Shown piece after piece: positions 35,901 through 58,156 of a DNA stretch of 64,000 bases. How positions within the stretch are numbered: the stretch's first letter is position 1; each line of letters starts with the position of its first letter. The translations under genes and the position numbers were made by a program. The stretch covers positions 804,501 to 868,500 of the forward strand of contig NC_087075.1 in assembly GCF_026151205.1 (NCBI RefSeq), written 5' to 3'. The DNA comes from Bolinopsis microptera. Lineage: Eukaryota > Ctenophora > Tentaculata > Lobata > Bolinopsidae. Below the pieces are notes generated by a model, which saw nothing but the letters and a program-made list of their open reading frames with translations, was not told the origin of the DNA and made no database searches.

Positions 35901-38900
35901 TTAAACTACACAGGGTAAATACACGTGTTACTCTATTTTACTACAAGCGGTTACCTAAGTGTTATCTTTTAATACAAGGGTAAATTACGTGTTGATCTTT
36001 AACAAAAACAGGGTACTAAACGTGTATATCTTTTAACTAACCAGGGTGGTAATACAGATGTTATATTTTAAACTACAAAGGGTAAAAATACACGTGTTAT
36101 CTTATTAAACAATCACAGGGTACAACAAACGTTTTATTCTTAAAACTACCACGGTGGGCTAAATACAAGTGTCATCTTTTAAACTTACACAGGTAAATAA
36201 CTGTTATTTATCACTCCACGGGGTCAATACGTGTTATCTAAAGAACTCACAGGGTAAAATACCACGTGATATCTTTAAACTACCGGGGTAACTACACGTG
36301 TTATTCTATATTAAACCCACAGGGGTAAATCAGAATTATCTTTCAATAACGACCCCGGGTAATAAACACGTGCTGTTATCTTTCTAAACCTAACAGTGTA
36401 ATTACAGTGTATCTTTTAAATACCACCGGGTAAATTACCCGTGTTATCTTTTAATCTACACTCGGTCAATAACGTGTTATCTTTTTACATCAACCCGGGA
36501 CCCAACTAGTTTGTTATCTGTTAACACTACACGGGTAACTCCACGTGGTTTCTTTTACAACTAACGGGGGTATATTACCCGTGTTATTTTGAAACACTCA
36601 CGCGGGTAAATACAGTAGTTAACTTTATAAAAACACAGGGTACCACACACCGTGTAATTTAAAACCTCCACAGAGGAAAATACCACGATGTTATCTTTTA
36701 AAATACACAGGGTAAATAAACGTGTTATTCTTTTTAAAACTACTCAGGGTTTAAATACACGTGTTATCTTTTAAACAACAGGGTAAACTAACACTGTTAT
36801 CTTTTAAATACACAGGGTAATTAACCGTTTATTTTAAAACAACACAGGGCTAAAATACACGTGTTATCTTTTAACATACACCGGGTAAATACACGTGTGA
36901 TCTTTTAAAACTACCCACAGGGTATAAACTACACGTGTTATCTTTTCAACTACACAGGGTAACTAACCGTGTTATCTTTTAACATACCGGGTAAATACCA
37001 CGTGATTATCTTTTAAAACTACACTGGGTAAATACCGTGTTATCTTTTAAACTACACAGGGTTAAACACACGTGTTATTTTTCAACTACAGGGGTGGATA
37101 AATACACGGGTTATCTTTTAACACTCACAGGTTCAATACAGTGTTATCTTTTTAAACTACACCGGTTAACATCACGAGTTATCTTTTAACCTACAAGGGT
37201 AATACACGTGTTATTTTTAAAACTTACAGGGGTATAATAACCGTGTTATCTTTTAAAATACACAGGGTAAATACACGTGTTATCTTCTTAAAAACTACAC
37301 AGGGTAAAGACACGTGTTATCTTTAAAAACTAACAGGTAAACTACACGTGTTTTCTTGTAAACTACACACGGGTAATACAGAGTTATCTTTTAAATACAC
37401 AGGGACATACACGGGGTGATCTTTTTTAAACCTATCCACTGGGTCATACACGTGGATCTTTTAAACTCACACCAGGGTCAATACCACGAGATCTTTTTAA
37501 CTACAGGGGTAAAATACACTGATACTCTTTTAACTACCCACATCAGGGTAAGGTAAATACTGTGTTATCTTTTTAAACTACAAGGGTCAAATACACGCTG
37601 TTATCTTTTAAAACCTACACAGGGCCGTCAATATACACGTGTTATCTTTTTAAACTCACCAGGGGTAAATACCGTGATACTTTTTAAACTAAACAGGGTT
37701 TAAAGTACACGTTTTATCTTGTAAATTACACAGCGGTAAATACACGTCTGTTATCTTTTAAACTACACAGGGTAAATACTCGTGTATCTTTTAAACTACC
37801 ACAGGGTAATACACGTGTTATCTTTTAAACTACACAGGGTAAATACACGTGTTGATCTTTTAAACCTACCAGGGTAAAATACCCGTGTTTCTTTTAAATA
37901 CACTGGGTAAAAAACACGTGGAATTCTTTTACAAACTACAAAAGGGTAAAATACACGTGTGTATCTTTTAAACTACACAGGGTAAATACAGTGTTATCTT
38001 TTTAAAATACCAGGGTAACACACGTGTTATTTTTAACCTTCTTCGGGGTATGGTAAATCGTGTTATTCTTTTAAATACCATAGGGTTAAATCAACGTGTT
38101 ATCTTTTAAATCACCGGGTAATATACAACGTGTTATCTTTTAAACTACACAGGGTTAATTACACGTTGTTCTCTTTTAAACTACAAGGGGTAACATACAC
38201 GTGTTATCTTTTAAACAAACAGGGTACATTAACGTGTTCTCTTTTAAACTACTAAGGGTAAAATAACGTGTAACTCTTTTAAACTAACAGGGTAAATACT
38301 CGGGTTATCTTTTAAACTACCAGGGTAAATACAGTGTTTTCTTTTATACCCTACACAGGGTACAATACAACGTGTATTATTTTTAAACACTAACAAGGGT
38401 AAATACAGTGTTATCTTTAAAGACACCGGGTAAATACACGTGTTTTATCTTTTAAACTACTCGGTGGTTAACTACACGTGTTATCTTTTTAAACTACACA
38501 GGGTAATACACCGTGTGATATCTTTTAAACTACACAGGGTATATAATAATGTGTTATCTTTTAAGCTACACAGGGTAAATACACGTGTTTTTTTTTAAAC
38601 TACACAGGGTAAATTACACGTGTAATCTTTTAAAAAATACACAGGGTAAGATACACGTGTTATTCTTTTAAATTACACAGAGGTAAAATAACGTGTTATT
38701 TTTAAACTACTACAGGGTAAATACACGTGTTATCTTTTAAACTACACAGTTGTAAATACACGTGTTATCTTTTTTTTTAAACTACACAGGGTAAATACAC
38801 GTGTTATCTTTTAATCCCCAGGGGTTATTTACACACGCTGTATCTTTTTAACTACACAGGGTAAAATACACTTGTTATTTTTAAACTACACAGGTATAAA

Positions 38901-41900
38901 TACACGTGTTATCTTTTAAAACAACACAGGAGGTGGTAAATACACGTGTTATTTTTAAACTACACAGGGTAAAACAACGTGTTATACTTTAAACTACACG
39001 GAAGGTCAAATACTCGTGTTATCTTTTAAAACTACATGGGTAACATACACGTGTTATCTTTTAGACTACACGGGTAATATAAACGTGTTATCTTTTAAAC
39101 ATCCACCGAGGTAAAATACCCGTCGTTATCTTTTAAAACTTCAGGGGTCAATTACCAGTGTTATTTTTAATACTACACAGGGTAAATCAGTGTTATCTTT
39201 TAAACACACAAGGGTACATACACGTGTATTTTTATAACTACACGGGTTAAATAGCTCGTGTTATCTTTTAAACTAAAACAGGTAAATACAAGTGTTATCT
39301 TTTCACTACACAGGGTAAATACACGTGTTCTATCTTTAAAACTACACCGGGGTAGATACACGTGTTATCTTTTTTAAACTACACAGGGTAAACCGTGTTA
39401 TCTTTTAACTACGGGGTAAAGACACGTGTTATTCTTAAAACTACACAGGGTAAATTCCAGTGTTAAACTTTAAAACTAACCCCAGGTATTCCAACGTGTT
39501 TCTTTTAAACGACACAGGGTCCATTACACGTGTTATGCTTTTAAACCTTACACAGGGTAAAAATACTCGTGTTATCTTTTAAACCTACACAGGGTTACAT
39601 ACTCGTGTTTATCTTTTAAAATACACAGGGTAAATACACGTGGTTATCTTTTAACTACACAGAGGTAAATACACGTGTATCTTTTAAAATCTTCACAGGG
39701 TACAATACACGTAGTTATCTTTTAAAACTCCAGGGTAAATACAAGTGTTATCCTTTTAAATCAACAGGGGTACAGAAGTGTTATCTTTTTAAACATAAAC
39801 AGGGGAAATACACGTGTTATTCTTTTAAATCCCAGGTAAATACACCGTGTTATCCTTTTAAACTACACAGGGTAACTACACGTGTTATCTTTTAAAAAAC
39901 TAAAAGGGTAACACCCACGTGTTCTTTTTTAAATACACGGGGGTAAAATACATTGTTATTCTTTTATTTTAAACTACACAGGGTAAATACACGTGTTATC
40001 TTTTTAAACTCCACGGGTAAATACCACGCTGTTTTCTTTTTACACTTCACAGGGTAATACGTGTTATCATTTTTAACCCTACCCGGGGGGTAATACACGT
40101 GTTATTTTTAAAAACACAGTGTAAATATCACGTGTTATTTTTAAACTACACAGGGTAAATCACGTGTTTATCTTTTAAACTCACTGGGTTAAACTACACC
40201 GTGTTATCTTTTAAATACACAGGGTAATTACAGTGTTATCTTTTTTAAACAACACAGGGTAACAAACAGAGGTTATCTTTTTAAACAACTACAGGGTAAA
40301 TACAACGTGTTACTTTTAAACTACACAGACGGTAAATACACGTGTTATCTTAAAACTACACGGGGGCGGTATATACACGTGTTATCTTATCCCTACACAG
40401 GGTACATACACGTGTTATCTTTATTAAACTACAAGGGTAATCCGTGTTATCTTTTAACTACACAGGGTAAATCAAGTGTTATCTTTTAAACTTCAAAGGT
40501 AAATACACGTGTTATCTTTTAAAAATCGACACAGGGCTAATTACACGTGTTATCTTTTTATACACAGGGTAAATACGTGTTATCTTTAAAAACTACACAG
40601 GGTAATTCTCACGTGTTATTCTTTTAACACTCACAGGGTAAATCACGTGTTATCTTTTAAACTCAGGGTAAATACAGTGTTATCTTTTAAACTACACAGG
40701 GTACAATACTCGTGTTTTGCCCTTTTAAACTACACAGGGTAAATACACGTGTTATATTCTTAAACTACACAGGGTAAATTCACGTGTGAATCTTTACACT
40801 CACAGGGTACATACCGTGTTATCTTTTAAAAACTACACAGGGTACAACCACGTGTTATCTTTAAACTACACGGAGGAACATACACGTGTTATCTTTTACT
40901 ACACAGGGTCAAATAACACGTGGTATCTTCTTAAACTACACGGGGTAATACACGTGTTATCTTTTATCTCCACGGGTAAATACACGTTTATCTTTTAAAT
41001 ACACGGGTATATACACGTAGTGTTATCTTTTAAATACACAGGGTAAATAAACGTGTTCATCTGTTTAAACTAAACACAGGGGCTTAAAATACACGTGTTA
41101 TCTTTTAAACTACACAGGGTAATACTCGTGTTATCTTTTTAAACTACACAGGGTTCAAGAAACGTGTTTAATCTTTCTAAACTAACTGGGTAAATGCAGT
41201 GTTTCTTTTAAACTACCACAAGGGTAATTACAAGTGTTATCTTTTAAACTGACAAGGGTAAATTAACGTGTTTATCTTATTAAATACACCGGGTAAATAA
41301 CACGTGTTATATTTTAAAACTACACAGCGGGGAAATACACTTGTTATCTTTTAAACTACACCGGGTAAATACACGTGATATCTTTGAAACTTACCAGGGT
41401 AAATACACGGTTATCTCTTTTGAAAACTACACAGGGTAAAATACAAGTGTTATCTTGTAAACTACACAGGTCAAATACACCGTGTTTATCTTTTAAACTC
41501 CAACATTGGTAAATTCACGTGTTATCTTTTAAAATAACACAGGGTAAATAACACGTGTTATCTTGTTTTTAAACTTCCACCAGGGTAAATACACGTGTTA
41601 TCTTTTATTTTAAAGGGTAAAATACAGTGTTATCTTTTTAAACTACACAGGGTAATACAGTGTATCTTTTTTACACTACACCAGGGTCCATCCACGTGTT
41701 CTACTTTTAAAACTACATCGGGTTATACACGTGTTATCCTTTTAAACTCCACAGGGGAAATACAACGTGTTTTCTTTTAAATACTCAGGGTAACACACGT
41801 GTTATCTTTTAAACATACACGGTGGTAAAATACCTGTTATCTTGTAAACATACACAGGGTAAATTACACGTGTTCATCTTTTAAACTAACGGGGGTAAAT

Positions 41901-42750
41901 ACACGTGTTATCTTTTTAACACTACTAGGTGTATACACGTGTTATCTTTTAAACATTCAGGGGTAAATACACGTGTTATATTTTAACTACACTGGGTAAA
42001 TAACGTGTTTTCTTTTAAACTCACAAGGTAAATACTACGTGTTATCTTTAACTCACAGGGTCTAGACCAAGTGTTATCTTTTAACACATACACAGGGTAA
42101 ACTACACGTGTTATCTTTTAATACACCGGGTTACATTAACACGTGTTATCTTTTAAATAAAAGGGTAAATAAAGTGTTATCTTTTAAACTTCACAGGTGA
42201 AATTACAGTGTTATCTTTTAAACTACACGAGGGTAATACAGTGTTATCTTTTAAACTACACAGGGTAAATACACGTGTATCATTTAAACTACACAGGGTA
42301 ACTTACACGTGTTAGCTTTTAAACTACACAGGTAAATACACGTGTTAATTTTTAAACTCACACAGGGTAATTACACGTGTTATCTTTTAACTACACAGGG
42401 TATTTACAAGTGTTCTCTTTAAAATATACTGGGTCATGAACGTGTTATCTTTTAAAATACAAGGGTAAATACACGTGTTATTCTTTCTTAAACTACGCAG
42501 CGGTAAATACACGTGTTAGTTTTTAAACTACACAGGGTAAATACAGTGTTATCTTTTAACTACCCGGTTAAAATACACGTGTTATCTTTTTTACACTTAC
42601 ACGGGTAAATACACGTGTTATCTTTCTAAAACACAGGGTAACATATCACGTGATATCTTTGTAACACCGACACAGGGTAAACTACAACGTGGTATCTTTT
42701 ACACTACACAGGGTAAAACCAGTGTTCACTTTTAAAACCTACACGGGTGG
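23940..42750 (+). repeat. Degraded 34-bp array, same unit as intron 6, with consensus-error texture
   Basis: About 18.8 kb in which TTTTAAACTACACAGGG/TAAATACACGTGTTATC can be followed unit after unit in plus orientation, but with an indel or substitution every 5-10 bases. Around 25450-26030 and 28900-29400 it decays into A/C-rich strings. The intron 6 array (10.97-13.3 kb) has the same unit almost without errors. Dense small indels that never settle into subfamilies suggest unpolished long-read consensus rather than natural divergence. Roughly 550 units. Short open frames here are meaningless. Confidence 0.85.
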
Positions 42751-42754
42751 TAAA

Positions 42755-43671
42755 CTAGTGGTCTCCTGAACTCGTATAAGAAATTTCATCAATATTGGAC
42801 AAAAAATGACTGAGTTATGGGCCAAAAACCATATGCCCATATTTGGGCATACGCACCAAATTTGGTAGATTTCGTCCCATAAATTGAGCAAATATCAATA
42901 TTTTTGAATGAAACTTACTTTATAAGAAAGGTAAGCCTAAACTACATATTCTCTGTAAGTTATAGCTTTATATTTGTTTAAATGTGGATACTAAGGCGAA
43001 AAAACCACAAAAAATGAACTAAATTGCCGGTATCTTGGTTCGCGATATTCGCGGAATTGATCTCATTAAAATTGTAACAACTCAATCAGTTTTCAAAATG
43101 TTTGCATGACATTTTCGGAATCGACTCGAAATCGCATTTCCACCTTATTTTGAGAACAGATTTTTGATTTAGGCCTCCAAAAAAATTTGGCGGCCAAAAT
43201 CTGAATTTTTCCGGGAAAATTTTGGAGTTTGGCCGCCAAATTTTTTTGGAGGCCTAAATCAAAAATCTGTTCTCAAAATAAGGTGGAAATGTGATTTTGA
43301 GTCGATTCCGAAAATTTCATGCAAAAATTTTGAAAACTGATTGAGTTGTTACAATTTTAATGAGATCAATTCCGCGAATATCGCGAACCAAGATACGGGC
43401 AATTTAGTTCATTTTTTGTGGTTTTTTCGCCTTAGTATCCACATTTAAACAAATACAAAGCTATAACTTACAGAGAATATGTAGTTTAGGCTTACCTTTC
43501 TTATAAAGTAAGTTTCATTCAAAAATATTGATATTTGCTCAATTTATGGGACGAAATCTACCAAATTTGGTGCGTATGCCCAAATATGGGCATATGGTTT
43601 TTGGCCCATAACTCAGTCATTTTTTGTCCAATCTTGATGAAATTTCATATACGAGTTCAGGAAACCACTAG
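42755..43671. mobile_element. 917-bp near-perfect palindrome (fold-back element)
   Basis: CTAGTGGTCTCCTGAACTCG at 42755 is matched by its reverse complement, with one mismatch, ending at 43671. The arms (about 440 bp) stay complementary through TATGGGCATACGCACC, GAAAGGTAAGCCTAAAC, GCGATATTCGCGG and AGGCCTCCAAAAAAATTTGG. A spacer of about 28 bp lies at 43200-43227. No coding potential. The right side continues (43560-43872) into the element also seen at 10024-10412. It is a fold-back transposon, two head-to-head copies, or a fold-back read artefact. Confidence 0.88.
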
Positions 43672-43885
43672 CTACAAGTAGAGCACCTAAAATCTGGGTT
43701 TTGGGCATGTTCAGGGTATTTGGCTAAATTGGGCCTAATTTGGACCAAATATGGGCGTGGCTGCCCCGCGGGCACCGTTTGGCGGTTGGGGTCCAGGACC
43801 CCCTCAAAAGTTCGGTCACTGGTCCTAGTTTGTTGGTCAACTGCTATCTCGAAATCAACTTTCACAAAAAAATATCCATTGTCCC
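43672..43885 (+). mobile_element. Tail of the palindrome-associated element
   Basis: It continues from the palindrome with AGTAGAGCACCTAAAATC, GGTTGGGGTCCAGGACCCC and CTATCTCGAAATCAACTTTC, matching the copy in intron 5 in the same order. It ends in a short C-run before the 22-bp array. Confidence 0.6.
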
Positions 43886-43892
43886 CCCCCCC

Positions 43893-44094
43893 TTAACCAG
43901 TGACACGTGTACAATTAACCAGTGACACGTGTACAATTAAACAGTGACACGTGTACAATTAAACAGTGACACGTGTACAATTAAACAGTGACACGTGTAC
44001 AATTAAACAGTGACACGTGTACAATTAACCAGTGACACGTGTACAATTAAACAGTGACACGTGTACAATTAACCAGTTACACGTGTACAATTAA
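43893..44094. repeat. 22-bp minisatellite next to a minus-strand exon donor
   Basis: Nine units of AGTGACACGTGTACAATTAA plus AC. It lies within 10 bp of the donor of the exon 44100-44151 (minus strand). Units contain ACACGTGT but not the exon end. Confidence 0.9.
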
Positions 44095-44099
44095 CTCAC

Positions 44100-55854
<11,755 letters not shown>

Positions 55855-55857
<3 letters not shown>

Positions 55858-55900
55858 TTTGTCAGATCGTTCTTCAGTTAAACAAGCGTAGCCAGGGCAA
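55855..55900 (-). CDS. First exon of ninein: 5' UTR plus initiator ATG at the donor
   Basis: On the minus strand the sequence reads TCTGACAAAATG/GTAAGT: an ATG whose last base is immediately followed by a consensus donor. Splicing to 55301 gives [12 protein letters not shown] and the first EF-hand, the position where ninein begins. The coding part is only 55855-55857. The upstream extent of the 5' UTR is unknown; 55900 is nominal. Confidence 0.6.
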
Positions 55901-56154
55901 CGGAATAAGAGATTGCATTACAACGTACATAACGAGTCATCCTAGGGTAGATTTAATTAATATGATCAAATTTGTAGCCCCCCAGTTACCTCGAACTGCA
56001 AGATTGCAGGGAAGATGCCAATAAAATAGATAAATTTATTAGGTGTAAATGAAGGCAAATAAAATGATGCTAATTTATGGTTGTAACGACAGGTTAGGTC
56101 GGTTTTAACCCGTCGTTTCAATTTGTATTATAATTATTATATATATTATATATA
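55901..56154. other. Upstream of the ninein start, unassigned
   Basis: Moderately AT-rich. It would contain the promoter of the minus-strand ninein part, but no TATA, CCAAT or other clear element was found. Confidence 0.4.
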
Positions 56155-56242
56155 CTAGCAGGAACCCGTCTAACCCTAAAGTGGTGTCAAGACTCGAGAG
56201 ACTAAAATATATATATATCGTCTCGCTTTATATATAGTAAGA
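56155..56242 (-). mobile_element. Short Helitron-like element
   Basis: On the minus strand it begins TCTTACTATATATAAAGC after an A and ends TTCCTGCTAG before a T. A 5' TC, 3' CTAG and insertion between A and T without target duplication are Helitron hallmarks. The start is repeated at 22236. It is 88 bp; no convincing 3' hairpin was found, so it is a truncated copy or a coincidence. Confidence 0.35.
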
Positions 56243-56589
56243 TTATTATATATTTTCCGCTTATTTTAACCCCGTGCTTGTGTGAGGCACTGTTTGGATA
56301 ATATAAAATTAGAATTGGATCACTACGTGTAGGTGCATATCCGTTCATTTCTTGTGAAATGTTCCTGAGGCTATGAAAGTAACATCAATTGATATATTTT
56401 TGAGCAAAAAAATTGGTTTGGTCACATGCAATTACGACTGTTTAGGGTTACAATTACGGTTACAGTTTGTGTTACACTTACAGTAAGGGTTAGGGTTACA
56501 GTTAGGGTACAGGTTTACCATAGAAACCGAAATCAATATGTATGAACTTCCTCATTAATGATGTACAATTTTTGTTTAACTTAACCGCA
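56243..56589. other. AT-rich intergenic sequence
   Basis: No gene recognised. GTTAGGGTTACAGTTAGGGT around 56490-56510 resembles degenerate telomere repeats but is too short to call. Confidence 0.4.
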
Positions 56590-56626
56590 ACTGAAGGCAC
56601 AAGAGTTCTTTACTACTAGTTACTAC

Positions 56627-57766
56627 TGTAACTCAAGTGACCCCTACATCAAAAAAGTGTACTCTAACCATAAGGCTATTGCAGACACACAGAAGATGTG
56701 GTCTTATCCCAAAGAGCTGAAAGACCGTCAGCGCCAACTTTACTTCCAAGAGTTAGTTGGAAAACCTGCAGTTGGTACAACTGGCCTCGGGTATGGGACA
56801 AGATATGAGGACACATCAGAGAGGAAACTGCTAACCAACATGGTGAGGACCTTTGATGAAGAGACACTTATTTGTTCACTTTTTGACAAAAAGCGGCAAA
56901 ACCTCTTTCTCACATGGGAAAATACAATGACATTTGACACCACGTGGAATAACTTGATCTATCAACTTAGTCCGGAACTGTTAAAGTTTCATGTCAATGC
57001 TATTCATGACACTGCGTCAACACCTAGCAACCTAAAGCTTTGGAATAAAGCCGTTTCAGGAAACTGTAAACTCTGCAGCAAACAAGGGACACTCAATCAT
57101 ATCCTGACGTTCTGCAAGGTTGCACTAAGACAGGGACGTTTCAACTGGCGCCATGATCAGGTCCTACGTGAAATCATGAAGACTGTTTCATCACAGATTG
57201 AAGAGTTTAATTCCGACATCGCCAAGGAATCGAAGAGGGCACCGTCGGTCTTTCACAAGGCAGGCAATAAGCGCGAGAAGGTTACCTTAGCTGACCCAAC
57301 TCATCATAAGACCCAAAGATATTTCTTTTCAGATGCCAACGACTGGAAGATAATATTTGATGAGGATGAGAGACAGAGGAACTTCCCGCAGCACATTGCA
57401 GCTACACCACTAAGACCTGATGTAGTGATCTATTCAGATAAAGCAAAGAAGGTTTATCTAATGGAGCTGACTTGTGGAAATGAGCAGAACTTTGCTGATC
57501 AAGAGAAGCGAAAGATGAAGAGATATCAGCAGCTGACAGAAGAGATAGAAGCCAACGGATGGGCTTGCAAGCTCCAGACAGTAGAAGTGGGAGCTCGAGG
57601 CATTTACAACTATAGCCTCCCAACCTTTATGAACCACCTGAACGTAAACAACAAAGAGAAGAAGAAGGCCTGCATGAAGATCGCTGAGATCAGCCTGAGG
57701 GCATCGTATACCATCTATTTGTATAGTAGGAGCGTAGAATGTTTGGGCCCAGAAAAACATGTTTAA
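56627..57766 (+). pseudogene. C-terminal fragment of the R2-like polyprotein
   Basis: An open frame to 57766 containing the CCHC knuckle (CKLCSKQGTLNHILTFC) and the restriction-like endonuclease region (RPDVVIYSDKAKKVYLMELT). It encodes an Arg where the full-length copy has a stop codon. After ASYTIYL the 58-base deletion shifts it into a short foreign tail. No reverse transcriptase, so it cannot move by itself. Confidence 0.8.
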
Positions 57767-57926
57767 TACCGCTATGAACCCGTCATAAGCCGGGGACTAC
57801 TATGAAAGTGATGATGCTGTGTTGTTGAAAGACCTTCGACCAATCAAAGATGTACCTCATCACGCCAAGCAGTTATGCTTGTAGGTGAATATACACTTAT
57901 AGAGTACAACAACTTTATAACACTCC
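56627..57926 (+). mobile_element. 5'-truncated R2-like copy
   Basis: It aligns base for base with 60431-61788. It starts at TGTAACTCAAGTGACCCC and lacks the whole 5' UTR, zinc finger and reverse transcriptase. A 58-base internal deletion near 57725 removes the normal end of the ORF. Otherwise it differs from the other copy by only a few substitutions. Confidence 0.88.
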
Positions 57927-58156
57927 TTATGATTGGAAATTGACCCGAGTGAGGAGGGTTATCCTCACACTGATTAACGGATTGGAATCTCCTTGGAGAT
58001 ATGGCGTTTACTCGTCAAAGGGAAGTTGTATGGTTTGATGGTTATGCCAGTAGAGTGACACGACTTCCCCTCTCACTCTGCGCCTACCTGACTTCTAACT
58101 GAGGGTGACGTTTCTACGTCGGGCACCCTCACGAAAACAAATGACCGGGAAGTCCC
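57927..58156 (+). promoter_or_regulatory. Structured 5' UTR of the R2-like element
   Basis: Four inverted repeats lie between the copy junction and the ORF: GTGAGGA (57949) with TCCTCAC (57962); ATCTCC (57987) with GGAGAT (57995); GGGAAGT (58020) with ACTTCCC (58063); GAGGGTG (58101) with CACCCTC (58124), the last enclosing GACG/CGTC. R2 elements are known to carry a 5' HDV-like self-cleaving ribozyme and structured 5' RNA. A specific HDV fold could not be established by eye. Confidence 0.55.

Noticed and set aside
24050-42745. Short open frames across the noisy array
   Set aside because: They come from indel noise in a 34-bp repeat, share no domain, and have no splice or promoter context.
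56455-56520. Interstitial telomere repeat
   Set aside because: Only a few imperfect GGGTTA/TTAGGG words, not a tandem array.
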